Below, piece after piece: positions 27,323-35,803 of a stretch of DNA of 64,000 nucleotides. The notes beneath the pieces are model-generated. The model did not search any database and had not been told where the DNA came from. It worked only from the letters and a program-made list of their open reading frames with translations. How positions within the stretch are numbered: position 1 is the first letter of the stretch; each line of letters starts with the position of its first letter. The stretch comes from Sulfitobacter litoralis (lineage in GTDB: Bacteria; Pseudomonadota; Alphaproteobacteria; Rhodobacterales; Rhodobacteraceae): the NCBI RefSeq assembly GCF_900103185.1, contig NZ_FNJD01000004.1, positions 1 through 64,000 of the forward strand. Direction: 5' to 3'. The translations under genes were made by a program, and so were the position numbers.

Positions 27323-27850
27323 ATGTTCAACTCAGTTAAATCAATCGCATTGGCCACAGGTGTAAGCCTCGCCGCACTGTCCTCCGCCGCGTTTGCGGAC
27401 GAGCCCGTATCCTTCTCGGCAATTGACGTAGACTCGTCGATCAGCGCAGCGCAAGACGCGAATGCGATGGAATACTATCCACAGATTACTGATGACCTGA
27501 AAGCTGCCGTGGCCGCCCGTGTTCTGGGCAGCGATGACGCAAGCGACCCAACCATCAAAATTGACGTCCGTAAAGTGTCGCTGGATGGCGCCACGATGCT
27601 GAACGACGGCCAAGAGTTCAACGAGCTTGAGGGTGTTGTAAATATTTCGTCTCCCGATGAGTCGATCGGTGCGCGCAGCTTCCCCGTGAATATTGCAGCC
27701 TATGCGGTGGATCAGGTTGTGCCCGAAGGTTACGTCGCAGTGACGCCATCCGAAGGTGTATTCTATGATGTCATGATCAACGGGTTTGCCGATGAGGTGG
27801 CCAAACAGGTCGGCAATCTGAACACCGCAGGTAGCGGCGTCAGCAAATAA
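27323..27850 (+). CDS. uncharacterised exported protein, 175 aa
   Basis: I do not recognise the family. The ATG at 27323 follows a strong ribosome site (AAGGAG). A signal peptide (MFNSVKSIALATGVSLAALS, cut after AFA) is followed by an acidic, probably beta-rich domain with no cysteines and no known motif. It is likely periplasmic. A clear terminator follows, so the gene appears to be a single-gene unit. Confidence 0.87.
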   Translation: MFNSVKSIALATGVSLAALSSAAFADEPVSFSAIDVDSSISAAQDANAMEYYPQITDDLKAAVAARVLGSDDASDPTIKIDVRKVSLDGATMLNDGQEFNELEGVVNISSPDESIGARSFPVNIAAYAVDQVVPEGYVAVTPSEGVFYDVMINGFADEVAKQVGNLNTAGSGVSK

Positions 27851-27876
27851 GCCACCCTGCCTCGATCAGGCGAAAG

Positions 27877-27906
27877 CGGCCATCGCGAGAGCGGTGGCCG
27901 TTTTTT
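27877..27906 (+). terminator. rho-independent terminator
   Basis: The stem CGGCCATCGC/GCGGTGGCCG (one G-T pair, loop GAGA) is followed by TTTTTT. Confidence 0.9.
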
Positions 27907-27958
27907 CGTTCTACGAGCAGCGTATAAAAGACTGGAATTTGCCTATGCGTGCATCACC

Positions 27959-28747
27959 TCAAGCAGTCGCTGCGCGAAGCCGCGATGGGGTGCTGCCGGT
28001 ATGCTGTTGTATAAAGCGCGTGAAATAAGCCGCCGAGCCAAAGCCCAAATGCCGCGCGATATCCTGAGCGGGGTGTTGCGTTGAGCCAAGCAGGTGCCGC
28101 GCCTCATGCAGGACGCGTTCGGTCAGTATATCTGCTGCGGTTCGTCCCGTTGCGGATTTTACCGCACGAGACAGGTGAGTCGGCGTGACCTCAAGTGTTT
28201 CAGCGTAGTGCGACATCGGCGCGCCGCTGCGATAGCGTTCAGAGACAAGCCGGCAGAATCGCGCGCTCAACCGTGCCCCTGCATTGGGCCGGTTGGGAAT
28301 GTGTTCGTCCTGCAATATCTGCCGCCGTAACCAGACCGACATAAGCGCGGCTTGCGCCTCTAGGGCGTCGTGGAAAAGCGGCCGTTTGGTTTGTTGCTCG
28401 CGCTGCGCGGCCTCGATCAGGCCAGTGAGTTCTGTCTGCGCCTGAACATCACGGATACGAAGATGGCGTGGCATCTGCGGCAGCCGTAAGTCCGAGCCTT
28501 CAGGGATCACAACCGCCTGACCGATACCCTGTCGCCCCAGATCAAGCGCGAAAAGCGCGCCGGAGGGGATGAACACGGCGTTATGCGCCCCAAGGCCACG
28601 GCGCTGCCCGTCAAGCTGCAACAGACCTTGGCCGCGCGTAATCCAGATCAGTATATTTGCCGGCCGATCGTGGCACAGATGCACGCGCCAGTCTTGCCCT
28701 TGGGACAGTTGCGCGAGTGTCAGCAGTTCGATCGTGTTCGCAGTCAT
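27959..28747 (-). CDS. AraC-family transcriptional regulator
   Basis: This 262-residue regulator has an N-terminal cupin-like sensing region (ILIWITRGQGLLQLDGQ, HNAVFIPSGALFALD) and a C-terminal double helix-turn-helix. The latter is visible in YAETLEVTPTHLSRAVKSAT and in DIARHLGFGSAAYFTRFI, the second being the usual AraC signature. Such proteins bind small effector molecules, often sugars or aromatic compounds. The target genes cannot be inferred: the neighbours are an uncharacterised exported protein and miaA. Confidence 0.93.
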   Translation of the reverse strand: MTANTIELLTLAQLSQGQDWRVHLCHDRPANILIWITRGQGLLQLDGQRRGLGAHNAVFIPSGALFALDLGRQGIGQAVVIPEGSDLRLPQMPRHLRIRDVQAQTELTGLIEAAQREQQTKRPLFHDALEAQAALMSVWLRRQILQDEHIPNRPNAGARLSARFCRLVSERYRSGAPMSHYAETLEVTPTHLSRAVKSATGRTAADILTERVLHEARHLLGSTQHPAQDIARHLGFGSAAYFTRFIQQHTGSTPSRLRAATA

Positions 28748-28850
28748 TGCATGGCCCTAGCGGCATAAGACAAGTGAATACGAAGGTTATACAGAGATAG
28801 GTAAAGATAAAGGCAGAAAAGGATAATTATGCTGGTTCGACGGCTCTGTG

Positions 28851-29741
28851 TTATCTTGGCACATAGTGTAGCCAGTCCGCTGTGTTTCGGCGCAACCATG
28901 TGCGTTGCCGCTTGGCATACTGGCGGGTTGCGATGATGGCCTCTTGCCGTGCCTCTTCAAGCGACAGCGCACCGCCAAGATAGCGCATCAACTCGGGCAC
29001 GCCAATGGCGCGATGCGCGGGCAGGGTCGGGTCATAGACGGGACGTACGGCAGCGACCTCGTCCAAAGCGCCTTGGTCTAGCATTTGGTCAAAACGGCGG
29101 ATGATCCTGTCGTTCAGCCAGTCTTTCGATGCGCTGACCGCGATGGCCTGACATCGATCCATCGGCAAGGTCGGCGGCGGCGTCGCGTCCTGCCACGCGG
29201 CCAGCCCGCGCCCTGTGGTTTGCTGCACCTCCCACGCGCGCTGCACCCGCATCGGGTTCTGCAGGTCGATCCGGCTGGCTGTCACGTCATCAAGCGTGTC
29301 GATCATGGCCGGGCGGGTCATCGTGTTGCCGATCTTGCGCACGCTGTCGGGGGTCGGGGGTATATCCACCAATCCGTTGGTCAGCGCTGCAAAGTAGAGA
29401 CCCGTACCGCCCACGATAATCGGACGTGCCGGTTGCTGTAGAACCTCGGTGACCTCGCGCAGCCAGTGACCGACGGAATAGGGGTCCCTGGCCGACACAT
29501 GCCCGTACATAAGATGCGGGGCCAACGCCTCTTCGTCGGCAGGCGGGCGGGCAGAGATGACACGCCAGCAGTCGTAAACCTGACTGGCATCCGCGTTCAC
29601 GATCACGCCGCCTTGTTCTTGCGCAATCGCCAGTGCCAGCGCGGATTTACCCGACGCCGTCGGCCCCGCGATCAGCACAGGCTGCGCGGGGTTCATGCGG
29701 GATACGACGTCTAAAACGCGCGATAGCGGGGCATCTGGCAT
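28851..29741 (-). CDS. miaA: tRNA dimethylallyltransferase
   Basis: MiaA adds the dimethylallyl group to N6 of adenosine 37 in tRNAs that read UNN codons. The 296-residue protein has the P-loop GPTASGKS (26-33), [18 protein letters not shown] with the conserved DSxQ-like region, and [13 protein letters not shown]. The usual motif is DSxQVY; here it reads DASQVY. The gene is divergent from pyrH. Confidence 0.95.
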   Translation of the reverse strand: MPDAPLSRVLDVVSRMNPAQPVLIAGPTASGKSALALAIAQEQGGVIVNADASQVYDCWRVISARPPADEEALAPHLMYGHVSARDPYSVGHWLREVTEVLQQPARPIIVGGTGLYFAALTNGLVDIPPTPDSVRKIGNTMTRPAMIDTLDDVTASRIDLQNPMRVQRAWEVQQTTGRGLAAWQDATPPPTLPMDRCQAIAVSASKDWLNDRIIRRFDQMLDQGALDEVAAVRPVYDPTLPAHRAIGVPELMRYLGGALSLEEARQEAIIATRQYAKRQRTWLRRNTADWLHYVPR

Positions 29742-29840
29742 TTCTTTGCGTGAACCTCTGACGGAGCATTGAATGTTTGCGCTATTTGCGACATTTTACG
29801 GCGCAATGAAAACCCCTCCCATACCCCGAAAGGTGCCCCC

Positions 29841-30569
29841 ATGCCCGAGAGCCAGTCAAAAGTAACATTCAAGCGGGTTATGCTGAAAATCTCAGGCGAA
29901 GCATTGATGGGCGATCAGGGGTTTGGCCTGCATCCGCCAACGGTGCAACGCATCGCGAACGAGGTCAAATCGGTTCATGACCTTGGCGTCGAAATTTGTA
30001 TGGTCATCGGCGGCGGCAACATCTTTCGCGGTCTGCAAGGGTCTGCTCAAGGGATGGAACGCACGACCGCTGATTACATGGGAATGCTGGCCACAGTGAT
30101 GAACGCGCTGGCGATGCAATCGGCGCTCGAAGAACTGGGGATCCACACGCGGGTTATCTCGGCGATCACCATGAACGAAGTGGCCGAGCCCTACATCCGT
30201 CGCCGCGCTGTGCGCCACCTTGAGAAAAAGCGCGTTTGCATCTTTGCCGCCGGCACTGGCAACCCGTATTTCACCACCGATACAGCTGCAACGCTACGCG
30301 CCAATGAAATGGCCTGCGAAGCGATTTTTAAAGGCACTAAGGTCGATGGCGTCTATGACAAAGACCCCGCGAAGCACGCCGATGCGGTGCGCTATGACGA
30401 TGTGACTTATGACGATGTCTTGCAAAAACGTCTTGGGGTAATGGACGCCTCTGCCATCGCCTTGGCACGCGACAATAGCCTGCCGATCATCGTCTTCTCG
30501 CTGGACGAGCCTGGCGGTTTTAAGGGGATTCTCGCGGGCGAGGGGACGTATACACGGGTGCAGGGTTAA
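29841..30569 (+). CDS. pyrH: UMP kinase
   Basis: PyrH phosphorylates UMP to UDP, feeding pyrimidine nucleotides and sugar nucleotides for the cell wall. The 242-residue protein shows the amino-acid kinase fold: [41 protein letters not shown] and DGVYDKDP. I chose the ATG at 29841 ([12 protein letters not shown]) because it gives the family's usual length. It is the first gene of the large envelope cluster, and pyrH-frr is a common bacterial pair. A bulged hairpin (30592-30616) lies between pyrH and frr. Confidence 0.97.
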   Translation: MPESQSKVTFKRVMLKISGEALMGDQGFGLHPPTVQRIANEVKSVHDLGVEICMVIGGGNIFRGLQGSAQGMERTTADYMGMLATVMNALAMQSALEELGIHTRVISAITMNEVAEPYIRRRAVRHLEKKRVCIFAAGTGNPYFTTDTAATLRANEMACEAIFKGTKVDGVYDKDPAKHADAVRYDDVTYDDVLQKRLGVMDASAIALARDNSLPIIVFSLDEPGGFKGILAGEGTYTRVQG

Positions 30570-30668
30570 CGCCCAACCTGCGATAGATGCGTGCCTCTCT
30601 ATACAAGAGGGGCACGATCGCGTTATATCGGTTCAAATTTAGATAGTTACAAAACCACCGGGGACATC

Positions 30669-31232
30669 ATGTCAGACGATTTTATGCTGGACACAGACGA
30701 TCTTGAGCGGCGCATGAATGGCGCAATTGCGTCGTTGCGTACCGAATTTGCCTCCCTTCGCACAGGCCGCGCGTCCGCCTCCATGCTGGAGCCGGTGATG
30801 GTCGATGCCTACGGCAGCAGCACACCGATCAACCAAGTGGGTACCGTCAACGTGCCCGAACCCCGCATGGTCACCATCAACGTGTGGGACAAGGGTCTGG
30901 TCAGCAAAGTCGAAAAAGCGATCCGTGAATCCGGTCTGGGGATCAACCCTCAGCTGAACGGCACCATCATTATGCTGCCGATCCCGGAGCTGAACGAAGA
31001 GCGCCGGACACAGCTGACCAAGGTTGCTGGTCAATATGCCGAAAGCGCACGTGTTTCGATCCGCAACGTGCGCCGCGATGGCATGGACCAGATCAAGAAA
31101 GCCAAGGCCGACGGCATGTCCGAAGACGACCAGAAAGTCTGGGAAGGCGAGGTTCAGGACATGACCAACAAGTTCATCGGCCTCATCGACGAGCAGCTTG
31201 AGACGAAACAAGCAGAGATCATGCAGGTTTAA
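30669..31232 (+). CDS. frr: ribosome recycling factor
   Basis: RRF splits the post-termination ribosome together with EF-G. The 187-residue protein has the expected start ([20 protein letters not shown]), the GRAS motif ([19 protein letters not shown]) and the long helical domain ending in [14 protein letters not shown]. The ATG at 30669 follows GGGGACATC, which serves as the ribosome site. It sits between pyrH and uppS. Confidence 0.97.
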   Translation: MSDDFMLDTDDLERRMNGAIASLRTEFASLRTGRASASMLEPVMVDAYGSSTPINQVGTVNVPEPRMVTINVWDKGLVSKVEKAIRESGLGINPQLNGTIIMLPIPELNEERRTQLTKVAGQYAESARVSIRNVRRDGMDQIKKAKADGMSEDDQKVWEGEVQDMTNKFIGLIDEQLETKQAEIMQV

Positions 31233-31295
31233 GCGGATCTCACGATGTGCGTTGCCTTTGGTTTCGCGCATCGGCCTGCTGCTCGATAAGGATAC

Positions 31296-32039
31296 ATGAT
31301 GCCTGCTGCGACCGACCAGACCACCCAGCTTGTCCCAGGGGCACCGCGCCATGTTGCGATCATCATGGACGGAAATGGCCGTTGGGCAACCCAGCGGGGG
31401 CGTCCACGTCTGTTCGGGCATCACGCCGGCGCCAAACGTGTGCGAGAGATCGTCGAGGCCTGCCCCGATTTCGGCGTCGAATATCTGACGATCTTTGCGT
31501 TTTCGACCGAAAATTGGAAGCGGACACAAGTCGAAGTTGCGGGCCTCATGAGCCTGTTTCGCCGTTATATCACCAAAGAAACCAGAGCGTTAAAGGTCAA
31601 GGGCGTGCGGGTGCGCTTTATCGGGGACCGTGTGCGTCTGGACGCCAAGCTGGTCAAGCTGATGAATATGCTCGAAGCGGAAACCGCTGAAAATACGTTG
31701 ACCCATCTGACAATTGCCCTGAACTACGGTGGCCGCGACGAGGTCGCACGGGCCACGCAGCGTCTGGCGCAGGATGTGGCGTCGGGCCTGCTACACCCCG
31801 ATGACGTAGACGAAGAAACGCTGCCACGCTATCTGGATACCCACGTGTTGCCGGACCCCGATCTGGTGATCCGTACCAGTGGCGAGGCGCGCATTTCGAA
31901 TTTTCTGCTGTGGCAATCGGCGTATGCTGAATATGAATTCATTGATACGCTTTGGCCGGACTTTACCAAGGCGGAGTTCGGACATCTTTGCGCGGCCTAC
32001 GGCAATCGCGACCGGCGCTTTGGCGCTGTGTCCTCCTGA
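31296..32039 (+). CDS. uppS: undecaprenyl diphosphate synthase
   Basis: UppS adds eight isopentenyl units in cis to farnesyl diphosphate and makes the C55 carrier for peptidoglycan and O-antigen. The 247-residue protein shows HVAIIMDGNGRWA, with the catalytic aspartate, and FAFSTENWKR, NYGGRDEV, DLVIRTSGEARISNFLLWQ, all family signatures. Two ATG codons are adjacent (31296 and 31299); the second has the better distance to AAGGA. The C55 product enters the same envelope network as cdsA, dxr and the lpx genes downstream. Confidence 0.96.
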   Translation: MMPAATDQTTQLVPGAPRHVAIIMDGNGRWATQRGRPRLFGHHAGAKRVREIVEACPDFGVEYLTIFAFSTENWKRTQVEVAGLMSLFRRYITKETRALKVKGVRVRFIGDRVRLDAKLVKLMNMLEAETAENTLTHLTIALNYGGRDEVARATQRLAQDVASGLLHPDDVDEETLPRYLDTHVLPDPDLVIRTSGEARISNFLLWQSAYAEYEFIDTLWPDFTKAEFGHLCAAYGNRDRRFGAVSS

Positions 32040-32062
32040 TCGCACGACGAAAGGAAATCACT

Positions 32063-32860
32063 ATGACGACACCTTCATCGGAGCGTTGGTCCGACCTCAC
32101 GGCGCGCGTTGGTTCAGCGCTGGCAATGATTGTCGTCGGTTTGGGCGGCATCTATCTGGGCGGGCCCGTATTTCACGTTCTGGTCGCACTGATTTGCGGT
32201 GTGATGGCGTGGGAACTGGTGGGCATGTTAAACCCGTCAAACCGCGGTGCACGCATGCAAATGGGGCTATTGGTAGGGGCGGCATCGCTTGCGTCCATTT
32301 ACCTGCCCGTTGGGTTTGCTTTGCCAGTCTTGCTCGCACCAGCGCTGGTGGGCTTTGGGCAGCTCGAAAAACACCGCACCATCTTTATGTGTTTCACCGT
32401 GATGATCATGCTGGCGGGCTTTGGCCTGACGCAGGTGCGCGATGATTATGGCTTTGGCTGGCTGATGTGGCTGGTGCTGGTTGTGGTGATCACCGACGTT
32501 GTCGGTTATTTCGCTGGTCGCGCCATTGGCGGGCCAAAGTTCTGGCCCAAGGTCAGCCCTAAAAAGACATGGTCGGGCACTGCCGCTGGCTGGATCGGCG
32601 CGGCGGCCGTGGGTTTCTTGTTTTCGATCAATACAGGTGTCGGCTTACAGCTTGTGGGCGTGTCGATTGCGATGTCGATGGCGTCGCAGATGGGCGATAT
32701 TGCTGAATCCGGTATGAAACGTCGCTTGGGCGTCAAGGACAGCTCTAACCTGATCCCGGGTCACGGTGGGCTGCTGGACCGGTTCGACGGCATGTTGGGC
32801 GCAGCACTTTTTCTGCTGATCATCGGCCAATTCCTAACTATTACACCCGCGCTCAGCTGA
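32063..32860 (+). CDS. cdsA: phosphatidate cytidylyltransferase
   Basis: CdsA makes CDP-diacylglycerol from phosphatidate and CTP, the branch point of phospholipid synthesis. The 265-residue integral membrane protein has several hydrophobic helices and the C-terminal signature region SNLIPGHGGLLDRFDGML (about 228-245) with the conserved acidic residues. KVSPKKTWSG earlier is also typical. The ATG at 32063 follows AAGGAAA. It lies between uppS and dxr. Confidence 0.95.
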   Translation: MTTPSSERWSDLTARVGSALAMIVVGLGGIYLGGPVFHVLVALICGVMAWELVGMLNPSNRGARMQMGLLVGAASLASIYLPVGFALPVLLAPALVGFGQLEKHRTIFMCFTVMIMLAGFGLTQVRDDYGFGWLMWLVLVVVITDVVGYFAGRAIGGPKFWPKVSPKKTWSGTAAGWIGAAAVGFLFSINTGVGLQLVGVSIAMSMASQMGDIAESGMKRRLGVKDSSNLIPGHGGLLDRFDGMLGAALFLLIIGQFLTITPALS

Positions 32861-32870
32861 TCCGCACCGC

Positions 32871-34043
32871 ATGAAGAAGATTAGCATTTTCGGGGCTACC
32901 GGCTCTATCGGGCAGAACACCATTGATCTGATTGCGCGTGCGCCCGATACCTATGAGGTCGTGGCACTGACGGGGGCAAACAACATTGCGCAACTGGCAA
33001 AGGATGCGCAGCGGTTGAACGCGAAAATTGCGGTCACTGCCCATGACCACCTTTTGGAAGACCTGCGCGACGCACTGGCTGGCACCGGGATAGAGGCCGC
33101 CGCCGGGACCCAAGCGATCAATGATGCCGCCACACGACCCGCCGATTGGGTTATGTCTGCAATCATCGGGGCCGCCGGACTTGCACCAGGGGTCGCCGCG
33201 CTGAAGCAAGGCGCAACACTGGCATTGGCCAATAAGGAATCGCTGGTCTGTGCCGGTCAGCTAATGCTGGAAACCGCTGCTGCCCACAGCGCGACCATGT
33301 TGCCGGTGGATAGCGAACATTCCGCTGTCTTTCAGGCCTTGATTGGCGAGGACATGACGGCGGTCGAGCGGATCATCATCACCGCCAGCGGGGGGGCGTT
33401 CCGCGACTGGCCGTTAGAAAAGCTCGCTGATGCGACGCTAGAGCAGGCCTCTAGCCATCCGAATTGGGATATGGGGCAGCGGATCACGATCGACAGTGCA
33501 TCCATGTTTAACAAAGCCATGGAAGTCATTGAAACGCGTGAATATTTCGGAGTCTCACCGGAGCAAATCGAAGTCTTGGTGCATCCGCAGTCGATGATCC
33601 ACGCGCTTGTAGGGTTTAACGATGGCGCGTTGATGGCGCATATCGGCCCGCCGGACATGCGCCATGCCATCGGTTTTGCCCTCCACCACCCGAGCCGCAC
33701 ACATCTGCCGGTCGAGCGGCTGGACCTTGCCAAAATCGGCAGTTTTGAGTTCCGTGCGCCCGACGACACCCGCTGGCCAGCTTTGCGCCTCGCGCGGGAG
33801 GTGATGGCGCGTGGCGGAATGGCCGGTGCGGTGTTCAACGCCGCTAAAGAAGTGGCGCTGGATGGCTTTGTAGACGGCAAACTGCGTTTTCCGCAAATGG
33901 CACAGATTGTCGAAGACACAATGGAAACACTTTTCCCTGACAATGGGGTGATCGACGCGGCCATCACTCTTGATAACGTGGCCCAAGTGGACCATCTGGC
34001 AAGACAGGCCGCATGGGCCGCAATAACAAAAAGGGCAGGGTAG
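32871..34043 (+). CDS. dxr: 1-deoxy-D-xylulose 5-phosphate reductoisomerase
   Basis: Dxr converts DXP to 2-C-methylerythritol 4-phosphate with NADPH, the committed step of the MEP isoprenoid pathway. The 390-residue protein has the NADPH-binding GATGSIGQNT (8-17), LANKESLV, the metal-binding PVDSEHSAVFQ, and DSASMFNKAMEVIE. It supplies the isoprenoid units used by the UppS encoded two genes upstream. It ends 4 bases before rseP. Confidence 0.97.
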   Translation: MKKISIFGATGSIGQNTIDLIARAPDTYEVVALTGANNIAQLAKDAQRLNAKIAVTAHDHLLEDLRDALAGTGIEAAAGTQAINDAATRPADWVMSAIIGAAGLAPGVAALKQGATLALANKESLVCAGQLMLETAAAHSATMLPVDSEHSAVFQALIGEDMTAVERIIITASGGAFRDWPLEKLADATLEQASSHPNWDMGQRITIDSASMFNKAMEVIETREYFGVSPEQIEVLVHPQSMIHALVGFNDGALMAHIGPPDMRHAIGFALHHPSRTHLPVERLDLAKIGSFEFRAPDDTRWPALRLAREVMARGGMAGAVFNAAKEVALDGFVDGKLRFPQMAQIVEDTMETLFPDNGVIDAAITLDNVAQVDHLARQAAWAAITKRAG

Positions 34044-34047
34044 AGTT

Positions 34048-35400
34048 TTGGATATTTTCGCATTGATTCCGCAGTTTGGCGGGCTGATCTGGACGCTTCT
34101 GGCCTTTGTTATCGCCCTGTCGGTGATCGTCGCGATTCATGAGTACGGCCATTATATCGTTGGTCGCTGGTCGGGTATCCATGCCGATGTCTTCTCTCTC
34201 GGGTTCGGGCCGGTGCTGTATAGTCGCGTCGATAAACGCGGCACACGTTGGCAGATTGCGGCGCTGCCCTTTGGCGGCTATGTTAAGTTTGCGGGGGATG
34301 CGGATGCTGCATCGGGCAAGGACGTCGCCGCAATGGAATCGGCCGAGACCGACCCCAAGCGTTTGCGCGCAACAATGCATGGCGCGCCATTGTGGGCCCG
34401 TGCAGCGACGGTTGCGGCGGGGCCGGTGTTCAACTTTGCCCTGTCCATTCTAGTATTTGCAGCCATCGGGCTGTCGGTGGGCGTGCCTCGCGACCCCATG
34501 ACCGTCGGTGAATTGTACCCGCTCCCGTTTGAACAGAATGATCTGGCCACAGGCGACGAGATTGTCTCTATCGGGGGGGTGGCCCTACCGGCGGTAACAG
34601 ACGCGACCGCCTATGCCGACGCTTTTGCTAGCATCCCGCTTAGCCAGCCGCTGCCTTACGAAGTCAATCGCGAGGGCGCGGTGGTGACCGTGGACGGGCC
34701 TTATGTCATGCCGTCCCTGATAAAGCAGGTCATGCCGCAATCCGCCGCCTACGAGGCTGGCCTAAAAAGCGGTGACGTGATCACAGCGGTCGACGGGGCC
34801 GAAATTTTCGCGTTCCGCCAGTTGAAGACCGCGGTCGAAGCCTCGGACGGTGCGCCGCTTGAGCTTGACATCTGGCGCGATGGGCAAATGCTCGACATCA
34901 CGCTGCGTCCCAAAGTGACGGACGAGCCCCAGCCCGACGGCAGCTTTAAGTCGCAGATGCGCATTGGTATCGTCGGTGGCACCGCCTTTGATACAGCCAC
35001 CACTAATCCCGGCGTCCTTTCCGCGCTTTGGGGCGGGGTGGAAAACACGGGCCGGATCATCAATGGATCGCTGTCGGGCCTCAAACACATGATCGTGGGC
35101 AATATCAGCACCTGTAATCTTAGCGGGCCGGTCGGCATTGCGCAGACATCGGGGGCGATGGCATCGCAAGGGGCACAAAGCTTTATCTATTTCATCGCCG
35201 TGCTGTCGACGGCAGTGGGGTTGTTGAACCTCTTTCCGATCCCTGCGTTGGACGGCGGACATCTGGTGTTTTACGCCTACGAGGCAGTCACCGGCAACCC
35301 CCCAAGCGATGGTGCCCTGCGTGTGCTGATGACCATTGGTTTGACACTGGTGCTTGGACTGATGGTATTCGCATTGGGGAATGACCTGTTCTGCCCGTAA
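34048..35400 (+). CDS. rseP: RIP metalloprotease RseP
   Basis: RseP is an inner-membrane site-2 protease that cleaves anti-sigma factors and remnant signal peptides. The 450-residue protein has the zinc motif HEYGH at residues 31-35 in the first helix, PDZ domains in the middle (VITAVDGAEIFAFRQLK marks the second), and the second active-site motif FPIPALDGGHLVF near the C-terminal membrane helices. The start codon is TTG, and no better start is close. It lies directly after dxr, as in many proteobacteria. Confidence 0.94.
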   Translation: MDIFALIPQFGGLIWTLLAFVIALSVIVAIHEYGHYIVGRWSGIHADVFSLGFGPVLYSRVDKRGTRWQIAALPFGGYVKFAGDADAASGKDVAAMESAETDPKRLRATMHGAPLWARAATVAAGPVFNFALSILVFAAIGLSVGVPRDPMTVGELYPLPFEQNDLATGDEIVSIGGVALPAVTDATAYADAFASIPLSQPLPYEVNREGAVVTVDGPYVMPSLIKQVMPQSAAYEAGLKSGDVITAVDGAEIFAFRQLKTAVEASDGAPLELDIWRDGQMLDITLRPKVTDEPQPDGSFKSQMRIGIVGGTAFDTATTNPGVLSALWGGVENTGRIINGSLSGLKHMIVGNISTCNLSGPVGIAQTSGAMASQGAQSFIYFIAVLSTAVGLLNLFPIPALDGGHLVFYAYEAVTGNPPSDGALRVLMTIGLTLVLGLMVFALGNDLFCP

Positions 35401-35520
35401 GCGATAATTTGCCGATATGCGGCGGTAAAAGAGGCGAAAATCTTACTTTTGCCACATTTGGCCCAAGCTGTGCCGTAATCCTTTGTCATCTTTAGCCCTA
35501 GGGTAATAAGGGGTAAGATT

Positions 35521-35643
35521 ATGATGGCACTTAAAACAAACTATCGCGGACTGAGCTTGTTGATGGACCTGAACTGGGACCGTGCTTTGTATTTCGGATT
35601 TTTGCTGATTGCGTTGACCGCGGGCGCATGGGTTGGCGCATAA
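35521..35643 (+). CDS. small single-pass membrane protein, 40 aa
   Basis: A 40-codon frame starts with ATGATG after a good ribosome site (AAGGGGTAAG). The peptide starts MMALKTNYRGLSLLMDLNWD and continues into one hydrophobic helix (LYFGFLLIALTAGAWVGA). I know of no named family. It sits between rseP and bamA in an otherwise unidirectional envelope cluster, 120 bases after rseP, and a strong terminator follows. Its position suggests a membrane or envelope role, but this is inference. Confidence 0.72.
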   Translation: MMALKTNYRGLSLLMDLNWDRALYFGFLLIALTAGAWVGA

Positions 35644-35696
35644 GGCGTCTTAAACGCGCTGCTGATGGGCGCCGCCGCACTGTATCGTGATTAAAT

Positions 35697-35740
35697 AGGC
35701 CGTCGGACACTCTATATAGGTGTCTGGCGGCCTCTTCGTT
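35697..35740 (+). terminator. strong hairpin terminator before bamA
   Basis: A 14-bp stem (AGGCCGTCGGACAC with GTGTCTGGCGGCCT, two G-T pairs) and a 9-base loop are followed by CTTCGTTTT. It separates the pyrH-rseP group from the bamA-lpxB group, so bamA probably has its own promoter in 35741-35803. Confidence 0.85.
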
Positions 35741-35803
35741 TTGACAATGCGTCTTAACCTGTCTAGTCAGTACGAAAGAGTTTTTTGACAGCGGGTAGGG
35801 CAG

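Noticed and set aside
30592-30616. A terminator between pyrH and frr
   Set aside because: The hairpin has a bulge of two G and no T-run, and pyrH and frr are normally co-transcribed.
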